Positions 33,545 to 40,627 of a DNA stretch of 40,627 bases are shown here, piece after piece. Position 1 is the stretch's first letter. Every line of letters starts with the position of its first letter. The DNA is from Nonomuraea sp. MG754425 (GTDB lineage Bacteria > Actinomycetota > Actinomycetes > Streptosporangiales > Streptosporangiaceae). Under the pieces are notes generated by a model. The model did not search any database, was not told the origin of the DNA, and saw nothing but the letters and a program-made list of their open reading frames with translations. Both the position numbers and the translations under genes were made by a program. The stretch lies in NCBI RefSeq assembly GCF_021699195.1, contig NZ_SSXE01000077.1, positions 1-40,627 on the forward strand, read 5' to 3'.

Positions 33545-34975
33545 ATGAGCGGTGACCTGGACAGACTGGCGATGACGGCGCTGCACCCAGGGTTCGACGG
33601 GACCTCCGTCCCCGACTGGTTGCGCCGTGCGCTGGACGAGGGACTCGGCGGGGTGGTGCTGTTCGCCCGCAACGCCGTGGACGGCCGGCTCGTCCGGCAG
33701 ATCCGCGCCGGAAACCCCGATGCGGTGATCGCCATCGACGAGGAGGGCGGCACGGTCACCCGGCTGGAGGTCGCGGCCGGCAGCTCCTTCCCCGGCAACC
33801 GGGCGCTGGGCGTCGTGGACGACGTGGCGCTCACCGAACAGGTGGGCCGCCAGATCGGCCGGATGCTCGCCGACCTCGACATCACCCTCGACTACGCCCC
33901 CTCCGCCGACGTGAACGCCAACCCGGCCAACCCGGTCATCGGCGTACGCTCGTTCGGGCCGACGCCGGAGCTGGTCGCCCGGCACACCGTCGCGTACGTG
34001 CGCGGCGTGCAGGGCGCGGGCGTGGCCGCGTGCGCCAAGCACTTTCCCGGCCACGGGGACACCGTCACCGACTCCCACCTGGCGCTGCCCACCGTGCACG
34101 CCGCGCGCGAGGTGCTCGCCGAGCGCGACCTGCCGCCGTTCCGGGCCGCGATCGAGGCCGGGGTGCGCTCGATCATGTCCGGCCACCTGCTCGTGCCCGC
34201 GCTCGACCCGTCGCTGCCGGCGACGCTGAGCCGTACCGTCCTGACCGAGCTGCTGAGGGGCGAGCTCGGCTTCGACGGGATGCTCGTCACCGACGCGATC
34301 GAGATGCAGGCGGTGGCCGCCATGTTCACCCCCGGCGAGATCGCCGTGCGCGCGCTCGCCGCGGGTGTGGACGCCATCTGCGTCGGGCTGACCACGGAGG
34401 ACGGCCTGCGCGAGCTGCGCGAGGCCGTCGTGGCCGCCGTCCGCGCGGGCCGGCTGCCCGAGGAGCGGCTCGCGGAGGCCGCCGCGCGGGTGCGGGCGCT
34501 GTCCGGCTGGTACGCGGGCCAGGCGCAGGCACGCGCGCAGGCCCACGACGACGTGGACGAGGGCGTGGGCCTGCGTGCCGCCCGCGCCGCGCTGAGCACG
34601 ACCGGGACCGCCGGGCTCGACCGCGCGCCGCTGGTCGTCGAGGTCAACACCCGGCTCAGCCAGGCCGTGGACCCCGCCGTGCGGACCGGCGTCGCGGCCG
34701 CGCTGGCCGCCCTGTTGCCGGACACGGCCGGCGTGCGGCTGGGCCCCGGCGGCGATCTGCCCGCGTTCGACGACCGGCCGGTGGTGCTGGTCGTGCACGA
34801 CGCCGCCCGGCACGACTGGGTGCGCGACGTCGTGGCCAAGGCCCTCGCGGTGCGGCCCGACGCGATCGTGGTGGACACCGGCATACCCGCCCCGCCGGAA
34901 GGGGCCACACACGTCGCCACCCACGGCATCTCCCGGGTGTCGGCGCAGGCGGCGGCGGAATGGCTGGTCCAGTGA
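33545..34975 (+). CDS. nagZ: Beta-N-acetylhexosaminidase, GH3 family (NagZ type)
   Basis: A 476-residue enzyme removing N-acetylglucosamine from muropeptide or wall-derived saccharides. The GH3 barrel shows LGGVVLFARN, A-I-D-E-E-G-G (64-70), KHFPGHGDT (165-173) with D-S-H (176-178), the flexible loop carrying the catalytic His-Asp dyad of NagZ enzymes, and the nucleophile Asp250 in GMLVTDAIEM. Residues beyond about 340 form a second domain. No signal peptide is visible, so it should act in the cytosol on imported fragments. The ATG at 33545 has AAGGA 8 nt upstream; the ATG at 33539 would be too close to it. Its TGA overlaps the next gene (GTGA). Genes for MurQ or a MurNAc importer are not in the window. 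Confidence 0.92.
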   Translation: MSGDLDRLAMTALHPGFDGTSVPDWLRRALDEGLGGVVLFARNAVDGRLVRQIRAGNPDAVIAIDEEGGTVTRLEVAAGSSFPGNRALGVVDDVALTEQVGRQIGRMLADLDITLDYAPSADVNANPANPVIGVRSFGPTPELVARHTVAYVRGVQGAGVAACAKHFPGHGDTVTDSHLALPTVHAAREVLAERDLPPFRAAIEAGVRSIMSGHLLVPALDPSLPATLSRTVLTELLRGELGFDGMLVTDAIEMQAVAAMFTPGEIAVRALAAGVDAICVGLTTEDGLRELREAVVAAVRAGRLPEERLAEAAARVRALSGWYAGQAQARAQAHDDVDEGVGLRAARAALSTTGTAGLDRAPLVVEVNTRLSQAVDPAVRTGVAAALAALLPDTAGVRLGPGGDLPAFDDRPVVLVVHDAARHDWVRDVVAKALAVRPDAIVVDTGIPAPPEGATHVATHGISRVSAQAAAEWLVQ

Positions 34976-35832
34976 GCGTCGAACCCGCGAACCCCGTCGC
35001 GGCCGTACGCGCCGTGCTGCCCTCGCTGACGCCGGCGGCGCAGTCCATCGCCCGGCTCATCCTGGACGACCCCCGCGTGGTCGTGCGCAGCACGATCACC
35101 GAGTTCAGCTCGGTGTCCGGGACGAGCGAGGCGACGATCGTGCGCACGGCCCGTGCGCTGGGCTTCTCCGGCTACTCGCAGCTCCGCTTCGCGCTGGCGG
35201 CGGCCGTGGCCAAGGAGCCCGAGCGGCTGGTGCCCGGCGACCTCGCGCCCGACGACCCGCTCACCGACGTGATCGCCAAGGTCGCGCGGGCCGAGTCCGA
35301 GGCGCTCGCCGACACCGCTGCCCAGCTCGACCCCGTCCAGCTCGCCGAGGTCGTCTCGGCGATCTCGGAGGCGCGGCGGGTGGACGTGTACGGGGTGGCG
35401 GCGTCCGGGCTGGTGGCCGCGGACATGTCGCAGAAGCTGCTGCGGATCGGGCTGTCCAGCCACCCGTTCAGCGACGCCCACCTGGCGCTGACCAGCGCGG
35501 CGCTGCTGCGTCCCGGGGACGTGGCGGTGGCGATCAGTTGCAGCGGGGAGACGCCCGACGTGTTGGTGCCCGCCCGGACGGCGGCCGAGGCGGGGGCGCA
35601 GGTCGTGGGGATCACGAACAACCCGCGATCGTCGCTGGCCGAGCTGGCCGATCACACGCTGGTGTCGGCGGGGCGCGAGACCGCGTTCCGGCCGGGCGCG
35701 CTGGCCAGCCGGATCAGCCAGTTGCTGATCGTGGACGTGCTGTTCGTCGGGCTGGCCCAGCGTCGCTACGACACCGCCGACGCCGCCATCCGCGCCACCC
35801 GCCAGGCCACCGACCGCTACCGGGCGCGCTGA
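34972..35832 (+). CDS. MurR/RpiR-family regulator (HTH plus SIS domain)
   Basis: A 286-residue transcription regulator. The N-terminal RpiR helix-turn-helix (about residues 10-75) contains TITEFSSVSGTSEATIVRTA and LGFSGYSQLRFALAA. The sugar-phosphate isomerase (SIS) domain spans about 120-250: VDVYGVAASGLVAADMSQKL, the phosphosugar-binding VAISCSGETPDVLV, and VVGITNNPRSSLAELAD. MurR-type members sense MurNAc-6-phosphate or related amino-sugar phosphates and control wall-sugar recovery genes, which suits the upstream nagZ. The GTG at 34972 overlaps the nagZ stop by 4 nt; an ATG at 34960 is an in-frame alternative. Its likely targets are nagZ, itself and the divergent GHL10 gene. The ligand is inferred. 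Confidence 0.9.
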   Translation: MSVEPANPVAAVRAVLPSLTPAAQSIARLILDDPRVVVRSTITEFSSVSGTSEATIVRTARALGFSGYSQLRFALAAAVAKEPERLVPGDLAPDDPLTDVIAKVARAESEALADTAAQLDPVQLAEVVSAISEARRVDVYGVAASGLVAADMSQKLLRIGLSSHPFSDAHLALTSAALLRPGDVAVAISCSGETPDVLVPARTAAEAGAQVVGITNNPRSSLAELADHTLVSAGRETAFRPGALASRISQLLIVDVLFVGLAQRRYDTADAAIRATRQATDRYRAR

Positions 35833-35860
35833 CCGGGTGTCTCCCGCCGGGTGTGTCCCG

Positions 35861-36631
35861 TCAGGGGTGGGGGGTGGCGACCGAGGCCAGGTCGGACTCG
35901 ATCCGGGCGGCGGTGGCCAGCAGCGGCGGCAGCAGGTCGCGGTGCACGGCCTGCACGCTCGTACGGGTGGCGTGGGTCGAGACGTTGACCGCCGCCACTG
36001 TACGGCCCAGCCGGTCGCGGATCGGGGCGGCGATCGAGCGCAGCCCCTCCTCCAGCTCCTGGTCCACCATCGCCCAGCCGCGCGCCCGTACCTCGTCCAG
36101 TTCGGCGCGCAACGCCGCGGGCAGCACGATCGTGCGGGAGGTGAGCCGGCGCAGACCGGCCCGTGACAGGTACGCCTCCAGTTCCTCCTGAGGCAGCCCC
36201 GCCAGCAGCACCCGCCCCATCGACGTGCAGTAGGCCGGGAAGCGGGTGCCGATGCTGATGCTCACGCGCATGATCCGGGCGGTGGCCACGCGTGCCACGT
36301 ACACCACGTCCTCGCCGTCCAGGACCGCCACCGAGGCCGACTCGCGCAGTTCGGCCGCCAGCCGTTCGAGGTGCGGGTCGGCCACCTCGGGCAGCGACAG
36401 GCTGGACAGGTAGGCGTACCCGAGTTCCAGCACCCGCGGGGTGAGCGCGAACAGCCGGCCGTCGTTGCGCACGTATCCGAGGTCGGTCAGCGTGATCAGG
36501 AACCGCCTGGCCGCCGCCCTGCTGAGCCCGGTGGCGCGGGCCACCTGACTGAGCGTCAGCTCAGGCTCGGCGGCGCTGAACGCCCGGATCACCGCGAGCC
36601 CGCGGGCGAGCGACTGCACATGATCGACCAT
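35861..36631 (-). CDS. IclR-family transcriptional regulator (PcaR/PobR branch)
   Basis: A 256-residue regulator. The winged helix (about 7-70) shows VQSLARGLAVIRAFSAAEPE, TLSQVARATGLSRAAARRFL and LGYVRNDGRLFALTP. The effector domain (80-250) includes RVATARIMRVSISIGTRFPA, YCTSMGRVLLAGL and GWAMVDQELEEGLRSIAAPI. The start around 'SLARGLAVIRAF' and the 'E-L-E-x-G-L-R-S-I-A-x-P' block are those of the PcaR/PobR group, whose members control aromatic-acid catabolism. It is divergent from the ABC importer/decarboxylase operon across 105 nt that contain a TTGACA promoter and an inverted repeat, so regulation of that operon is likely. The ATG at 36631 is the start of the conserved N-terminus. Confidence 0.92.
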   Translation of the reverse strand: MVDHVQSLARGLAVIRAFSAAEPELTLSQVARATGLSRAAARRFLITLTDLGYVRNDGRLFALTPRVLELGYAYLSSLSLPEVADPHLERLAAELRESASVAVLDGEDVVYVARVATARIMRVSISIGTRFPAYCTSMGRVLLAGLPQEELEAYLSRAGLRRLTSRTIVLPAALRAELDEVRARGWAMVDQELEEGLRSIAAPIRDRLGRTVAAVNVSTHATRTSVQAVHRDLLPPLLATAARIESDLASVATPHP

Positions 36632-36642
36632 GGGTGATCCCC

Positions 36643-36670
36643 TTGACAGGAGCCGACAAAAGCGTAGCTT
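36643..36670 (+). promoter_or_regulatory. Sigma-70-type promoter of the ABC importer operon
   Basis: A consensus -35 TTGACA (36643-36648) and -10 TAGCTT (36665-36670) are separated by 16 nt, reading toward the binding-protein gene. Transcription would start near 36677, leaving a leader of about 60 nt. The -35 lies only 12 nt from the IclR start codon, so repression and activation of both genes could share this site. Confidence 0.6.
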
Positions 36671-36684
36671 CCGCGATACGGGGT

Positions 36685-36720
36685 TGTTCGGTCAGAGAAT
36701 ACATGTGCGCATCGCGAACA
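36685..36720. promoter_or_regulatory. Inverted repeat downstream of the promoter, candidate IclR operator
   Basis: TGTTCG (36685-36690) and CGAACA (36715-36720) are exact inverted repeats with centres 30 nt apart, about three helical turns. They lie in the leader of the importer operon between its promoter and the GAGGAG ribosome site (36726-36731). GTTCG/CGAAC half-sites are compatible with IclR-family binding, but the assignment rests on position. Confidence 0.4.
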
Positions 36721-36736
36721 GAAAGAGGAGCCAGCC

Positions 36737-37678
36737 GTGCGTCGCGCTCTCGTGATCCTCACCGCTGCACTGCTCGTGACCGCCTGCGGCGGCACGCAGA
36801 ACGCGGCGTCCACCCAAGGCTCAGGGCTGTCCAAGGTCAACGCCGGTGTGATCGCCATCGTCGACACCGCGCCGATCCATCTGGGCAAGGCCAAGGGCTT
36901 CTTCACCGAGCAGAAGATCGACCTCACCATCACGCCCGTCCAGGGCGGCGCGGCGGCCATCTCCGGCGCGGTGAGCGGTCAGTTCCAGTTCGCCTTCGCC
37001 AACGTGACATCGCTGCTGACCGCCAAGCAGCAGGGCCTGGACGTGAAGGTGGTCGCCAACGGCGTCTCCTCCACCGGGCAGCAGGGCAAGGACTTCAGCG
37101 CGGTGCTGGTCAAGCCCGACAGCCCGATCAAGGCGCCCAAGGACCTGGCGGGCAAGAAGATCTCCGTCAACCAGCTCAAGAACATCGGCGACACGACCGT
37201 GCGCGCCTCGGTGCGCAACGCCGGCGGCGACCCGACCGGCATCGAGTTCGTCGAACTGCCCTTCCCCGACGCGCCGGCCGCGCTGCAGAGCGGCCGGGTG
37301 GACGCCATCTGGGTGGTGGAGCCGTTCGTCAGCCAGGCCGTCAGCCAGGGCGCCCGTCCGGTGGCCTGGAACTTCGCCGACGCCGCCGACGACCTGACCG
37401 TGGCCATGTACTTCACCACCGGCAGGACCGACCCCGACCTGACCGGCCGGTTCACGGCGGCGCTGCGCAAGTCGCTGGAGTACGCCGACGCCCATCCCGA
37501 CGAGGTGCGCGAGGCGCTGAAGACGTACACGAAGATCGCCCCCGAGGTGATCGCCAAGATCTACCTGCCGAAGTGGCCGGCGGAGGTGAACAAGGCGTCC
37601 GTCCAGACCATCGCCGACCTCGCGGCGGCGGACGGCGTGCTCAAGGAGAAGATCGACGTGTCGACGCTGATGCCGTGA
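36737..37678 (+). CDS. ABC transporter substrate-binding lipoprotein (NitT/TauT, NMT1/SsuA type)
   Basis: A 313-residue lipoprotein. The short signal peptide has lipobox L-V-T-A-C (Cys17). The mature protein is a periplasmic-binding-protein type II fold: VIAIVDTAPIHLGKAKGFFT, VQGGAAAISGAVSGQFQFAF, PKDLAGKKISVNQLKN and the hinge VDAIWVVEPFVSQAV are the NMT1/SsuA blocks. Relatives bind sulfonates, nitrate, thiamine precursors or aromatic carboxylates; the exact ligand cannot be read from sequence. The decarboxylase gene in the same operon makes an aromatic 2-oxo acid plausible. The GTG at 36737 has GAGGAG upstream. Its TGA overlaps the first permease gene (GTGA). Confidence 0.93.
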   Translation: MRRALVILTAALLVTACGGTQNAASTQGSGLSKVNAGVIAIVDTAPIHLGKAKGFFTEQKIDLTITPVQGGAAAISGAVSGQFQFAFANVTSLLTAKQQGLDVKVVANGVSSTGQQGKDFSAVLVKPDSPIKAPKDLAGKKISVNQLKNIGDTTVRASVRNAGGDPTGIEFVELPFPDAPAALQSGRVDAIWVVEPFVSQAVSQGARPVAWNFADAADDLTVAMYFTTGRTDPDLTGRFTAALRKSLEYADAHPDEVREALKTYTKIAPEVIAKIYLPKWPAEVNKASVQTIADLAAADGVLKEKIDVSTLMP

Positions 37679-38463
37679 CCCGGCGCGACGGTTGGCTGTC
37701 CAGACTGGGGTACGGCGCCGCCGGGCTCGGCGGCCTGCTGCTGCTGATCGAGGCCGTGCCCCGGCTCGGCCTGGTGGACGGGCGGTTCCTGCCGCCCGCC
37801 TCCGAGATCCTCGCCACGCTGGCCACCCAGCTCGGCACACCCGAGCTGTGGGTCGCGCTGGGCGAGACCCTGCGCGGCTGGGCGATCGGGCTGGCGCTGG
37901 CGTTCGGCGCGGCGGTCGTGCTCGGCGTGGTCATCGGGATCGTGCCGGGGCTGCGCGCGCTGACGAACTCGACCGTCGAGTTCCTGCGGCCCATCCCGTC
38001 GGTGGCGCTGGTGCCGCTGGCCACGCTGCTGTTCGGCCCCTCGCTGGGCTCGACGCTGATGCTGGTCGTCTACGCGGCGTTCTGGCAGGTGCTCATCCAG
38101 GTCCTGTACGGCGTGGCGGCCGTGGACCCGGTCGCCTTCGACACCGCCAGGTCGTACGGGCTGTCGGCCTGGTCACGGGTGCGGCACCTGGTGTGGCCGA
38201 GCGCGCTGCCGTACGTGATGACCGGGCTGCGGCTGGCGGCGGCGGTGGCGTTCATCCTGGCGGTGACGGCCGAACTGGTCATCGGCAGCCCCGGGCTGGG
38301 GGCCGAGATCCAGGTGGCGCAGAGCAGCGGCGCGGTGTCCTCCGTGTACGCGCTGATCGTGGTGGCCGGGCTGGTCGGCATCGCGGTGAACGCCGCCGTG
38401 CGGCTGCTGGAGCGCCGGGTGCTGGCCTGGCATCCGGCCGTGCGTTCGGAGGTGGCGGCGTGA
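37675..38463 (+). CDS. ABC transporter permease 1 (SsuC/TauC type)
   Basis: A 262-residue integral membrane protein with about six spans. After an N-terminal span (AAGLGGLLLLIEAVPRLGL) comes the family transmembrane domain, with VALGETLRGWAIGLALAFGA and FLRPIPSVALVPLATLLFGP. The coupling-helix region VDPVAFDTARSYGLSAWSRV leads to VWPSALPYVMTGLRLAAAVA, the E-A-A-like loop of importer permeases that contacts the ATPase. The GTG overlaps the binding-protein stop by 4 nt and its own stop overlaps the next GTG in the same way. It works with the second permease as a heterodimer. Confidence 0.92.
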   Translation: MTRRDGWLSRLGYGAAGLGGLLLLIEAVPRLGLVDGRFLPPASEILATLATQLGTPELWVALGETLRGWAIGLALAFGAAVVLGVVIGIVPGLRALTNSTVEFLRPIPSVALVPLATLLFGPSLGSTLMLVVYAAFWQVLIQVLYGVAAVDPVAFDTARSYGLSAWSRVRHLVWPSALPYVMTGLRLAAAVAFILAVTAELVIGSPGLGAEIQVAQSSGAVSSVYALIVVAGLVGIAVNAAVRLLERRVLAWHPAVRSEVAA

Positions 38464-39227
38464 CGGCGTCCGGTCCGCTGAAGGTGCTCAGGGCGCTGGC
38501 GATGCCCGCGCTGCTGGTGCTGGCGTGGTGGGCGGTCAGCGGGAGCACGTTCTACCTGCCGAGCCCCGCCGCCGTGGCGCGGGCGTTCGCCGAGACGTGG
38601 CTGTCGGAGCGGCTCGTGGACGACGTGCTGCCCAGCGCGGGCCGGCTGCTGGCCGGGTACGCGCTGGCCGGGCTGCTCGGCGTGGGCCTGGGCGTGCCGA
38701 TCGGGCTGTCGCGGCGGCTGCGCGCCACGCTGGAGCCGGTGCTGGAGTTCTTCAGGGCCGTCCCGCCGCCCGTGCTGGTGCCGCTGATCATGCTGCTGGC
38801 CGGGATCGACACCCCGATGAAGGTGCTGGTCATCGTCTCGGGCTGCGTGTGGCCCGTGCTGCTCAACACCGTGGAGGGCGTGCGGGCGCTGGACGGGGTG
38901 CTCGCCGACACCTGCCGCATGTACGGCGTCCGGGGCGTCGCGCGGCTGCGCCGGTTCGTGCTCCCCGGGGCCGCCCCGCAGATCATGGCCGGGCTGCGGC
39001 AGGCGCTGTCCATCGGGATCATCCTCATGGTCATCAGCGAGATGTTCGCCAGCTCCAGCGGGCTGGGGTTCACGATCGTGCTGTTCCAGCGGCAGTTCCA
39101 GATCGCCGAGATGTGGAGCGGGATCCTCCTGCTCGGGCTGCTCGGGCTGGTGCTGTCGCTGCTCTTCCGCCGCGTGGAGCGGTGGGTGCTGGCCTGGTAC
39201 TACGGCAGTGGAGCCGCCCGTGCTTGA
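38460..39227 (+). CDS. ABC transporter permease 2 (SsuC/TauC type)
   Basis: A 255-residue integral membrane protein paralogous to the preceding permease. It has an N-terminal span (LAMPALLVLAWWAVSGS), FLPSP-like FYLPSPAAVARAFAETWLSE, LAGYALAGLLGVGLGVPIGL, the FFRAVPPPVLVPLIMLLAGI block, and a coupling loop around TCRMYGVRGVARLRRFVLPG. The GTG overlaps the preceding stop by 4 nt, and the C-terminus overlaps the ATPase start. Having two different permeases, rather than a homodimer, is the less common form within the NitT/TauT family. Confidence 0.92.
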   Translation: MTASGPLKVLRALAMPALLVLAWWAVSGSTFYLPSPAAVARAFAETWLSERLVDDVLPSAGRLLAGYALAGLLGVGLGVPIGLSRRLRATLEPVLEFFRAVPPPVLVPLIMLLAGIDTPMKVLVIVSGCVWPVLLNTVEGVRALDGVLADTCRMYGVRGVARLRRFVLPGAAPQIMAGLRQALSIGIILMVISEMFASSSGLGFTIVLFQRQFQIAEMWSGILLLGLLGLVLSLLFRRVERWVLAWYYGSGAARA

Positions 39228-39999
39228 GATCTCCGAGTTGCACAAGGTCTATGTGAGCCCGGGACGCCGGGTCGAGGCGATCGGCTCGGTCACGCTCAGC
39301 GTCGGCGCGGGCGAGCTGGTCTGCGTGGTCGGCCCTTCGGGCTGCGGCAAGACGACGCTGCTGCGCTGCGTGGCCGGGCTGCTGCCGGCCAGCGGCGGCG
39401 AGGTGCGGGTGAACGGCGTGCCCGTGACCGGGCCGCCGCCGCGCATGGCCGTCGTCTTCCAGGAGTACGGCCGCAGCCTGTTCCCGTGGATGACCGTGCG
39501 CCAGAACGTGGAGCTGCCGCTGAAGGAGAAACGGGTGCCGGCGGCGCGGCGGCGCGAGCTGGTGGCCGGCTCGCTGGAGTCGGTCGGGCTCTCCGACGCC
39601 GCCGGCGCGCATCCGTGGCAACTGTCCGGCGGCATGCAGCAGCGGGTGGCGATCGCCCGCGCGGTGGCGTACGAGCCGGAGGTGCTGCTGATGGACGAGC
39701 CGTTCGCCGCCGTGGACGCCCAGACCAGGGCGGACCTGGAGGACCTGATCCTGCGGTTGTGGCGGGACTCCCGGATCACCACGCTGTTCGTCACCCACGA
39801 CATCGACGAGGCCGTCTACCTGGGCCAGCGGGTCGTGGTGCTGTCCTCGTCGCCGACCACGGTCATGGAGGACCTGAAGATCGACCTGCCCGCCGGGCGG
39901 GACCAGCTCACGACCCGGTCGCTGCCCCGCTTCGGGGAGTTGCGCGGGCACGTGTACCGGCAGATCCAGCGGGCGAGGGGGCACGGTGCGGACCGTTAG
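39220..39999 (+). CDS. ABC transporter ATP-binding protein (SsuB/TauB type)
   Basis: A 259-residue cytosolic ATPase with a single, complete ABC domain: Walker A GPSGCGKTT (about 38-46), Q-loop VFQEYGRSLFPW, signature LSGGMQQRVAIARA, Walker B VLLMDEPFAAVDA and H-loop VTHDIDEA. The F-P-W after the Q-loop and V-D-A-Q-T-R are typical of the nitrate/sulfonate/taurine group. Two starts are possible: GTG at 39208 or GTG at 39220. The second has GGAG 6 nt upstream and begins VLEISELHKVYV. Both overlap the end of permease 2. The stop lies 14 nt inside the next gene, so translation is tightly linked. Confidence 0.93.
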   Translation: MLEISELHKVYVSPGRRVEAIGSVTLSVGAGELVCVVGPSGCGKTTLLRCVAGLLPASGGEVRVNGVPVTGPPPRMAVVFQEYGRSLFPWMTVRQNVELPLKEKRVPAARRRELVAGSLESVGLSDAAGAHPWQLSGGMQQRVAIARAVAYEPEVLLMDEPFAAVDAQTRADLEDLILRLWRDSRITTLFVTHDIDEAVYLGQRVVVLSSSPTTVMEDLKIDLPAGRDQLTTRSLPRFGELRGHVYRQIQRARGHGADR

Positions 40000-40627
40000 G
40001 GACGCGGTCTTCGACGTCCTGCGGCGCTGCGGGCTGACCACGATCTTCGCCAACCCCGGCTCCACCGAGGTGTCGCTGCTCACCGGGCTGCCGGACGACC
40101 TGCGGTTCGTGCTGGCCCTGCACGAGGGCTCCGTGGTCGGCATGGCCACCGGGTGGGCGATCGGGCGCGGGGCGCCCGCGCTGGCCGTCCTGCACACCAC
40201 GGCCGGGCTGGGCAACGCGGTCGGGGCCATCGCCACCGCCAGGGAGAACCGGGTGCCGCTGGTGATCCTCGTCGGGCAGCAGGACCGCCGGCACCTGGCG
40301 CTGGAGCCGTTCCTGGCCGGGCGGCTGTCCGGGCTGGCCGGCGAGTACCCGGTGCGGGTCGATCAGCCGGTGCGGGCGCAGGACGTGCCGGGCGCGGTGG
40401 CCAGGGCCTGGCACGAGGCGACCACGTTCGGGGGGCCGGCGCTGGTCGTGGTGCCGATGGACGACTGGGAGGCGCCCTTCGGCGAGGAGACCATGGCCGC
40501 GCCCGCGCGGCTGGTACGGCCATCCGGCGTGGCCGACGCCGACCTCGCGCCGCTGGTGGAGCTGCTGGCCGGGGCGCGCAGGCCGGGCGTCGTGGCGGGC
40601 GCGGGCGTCGTCGGTGGTGGTGGTGGT
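39986..40627 (+). CDS. Benzoylformate-decarboxylase-like ThDP enzyme, partial
   Basis: The first 214 codons of a thiamine-diphosphate-dependent 2-oxo acid decarboxylase; the rest is beyond the right edge. The PYR domain aligns by eye with Pseudomonas benzoylformate decarboxylase without gaps at the active site: N-P-G-S26-T-E, catalytic Glu47 in LALHEGSVVG, and His70 in VLHTTAGLGNA. These are the same residue numbers as S26, E47 and H70 of that enzyme. LVGQQDRRHLALEPFL and VVVPMDDWEAP also fit. The expected reaction is decarboxylation of an aromatic 2-oxo acid to an aldehyde; a related 2-oxo acid is possible because the second half is missing. The GTG at 39986 has GAGGGGG upstream and overlaps the ATPase gene by 14 nt, so it belongs to the importer operon. 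Confidence 0.85.
   Translation, partial: MRTVRDAVFDVLRRCGLTTIFANPGSTEVSLLTGLPDDLRFVLALHEGSVVGMATGWAIGRGAPALAVLHTTAGLGNAVGAIATARENRVPLVILVGQQDRRHLALEPFLAGRLSGLAGEYPVRVDQPVRAQDVPGAVARAWHEATTFGGPALVVVPMDDWEAPFGEETMAAPARLVRPSGVADADLAPLVELLAGARRPGVVAGAGVVGGGGG

Overview
The window is visibly very GC-rich throughout. Starts are often GTG and sometimes TTG, and genes are joined by 1-4 nt stop/start overlaps. It carries a YbaB/WXG100/CpnT-like secretion cluster, an SCO4848-family membrane protein beside a D,D-carboxypeptidase with a KNG box, and a kinase fused to a binding domain. Together these point to a filamentous actinomycete chromosome, most like Streptosporangiales (Nonomuraea-type) or a Streptomyces relative. 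The genus is an inference from gene content. Both ends of the window cut through genes.

Layout. 1-1557 (minus): start of a type VII-like secretion cluster encoding a YbaB-like protein, a WXG100-like protein and the N-terminus of a large CpnT-like (polymorphic-toxin type) protein that leaves the window. 1805-2176: a divergent MarR regulator. 2202-8973 (minus): a complete nucleoside import and salvage operon (BMP lipoprotein, two-domain ATPase, two permeases, cytidine deaminase, thymidine phosphorylase). 9261-12427: a secreted X-Pro peptidase and a convergent M20 amidohydrolase, separated by a 15-bp stem terminator. 12928-14319: an orphan PGM1-like ATP-grasp peptide ligase behind a 500-bp non-coding leader. 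14291-16731: SCO4848-type protein, D-Ala-D-Ala carboxypeptidase and YihY membrane protein. 17014-18772: an XRE/TPR regulator, a cluster of palindromic half-sites and two small overlapping genes whose products share a motif. 18801-22357: trpS, a CNNM/CBS membrane protein, galE and a short membrane ORF.

22436-31670 holds three TCA-cycle enzymes (mdh, icd, citrate synthase) with signalling genes between them. A Ser/Thr kinase whose extracytoplasmic half is an amino-acid-binding-protein domain lies directly upstream of mdh. An FHA-HTH regulator is divergent from citrate synthase. Between them are a saccharopine-dehydrogenase-like reductase, a polysaccharide deacetylase lipoprotein and a DUF3017 protein. 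This resembles in logic the GlnH/GlnX-PknG-GarA system that links external Asp/Glu to the TCA cycle, but in another gene form; I consider it the most interesting hypothesis in the window.

31911-35832 is a cell-wall turnover locus: a GHL10 (DigH-like) Tat-exported hydrolase, a divergent NagZ-type hexosaminidase and a MurR/RpiR regulator, with an imperfect palindrome over the nagZ ribosome-binding site. 35861-40627 has an IclR regulator divergent from a NitT/TauT-type ABC importer operon. That operon ends in a benzoylformate-decarboxylase-like ThDP enzyme cut by the window edge and suggests uptake and decarboxylation of an aromatic 2-oxo acid. I saw no rRNA, tRNA, CRISPR array, insertion sequence or prophage.
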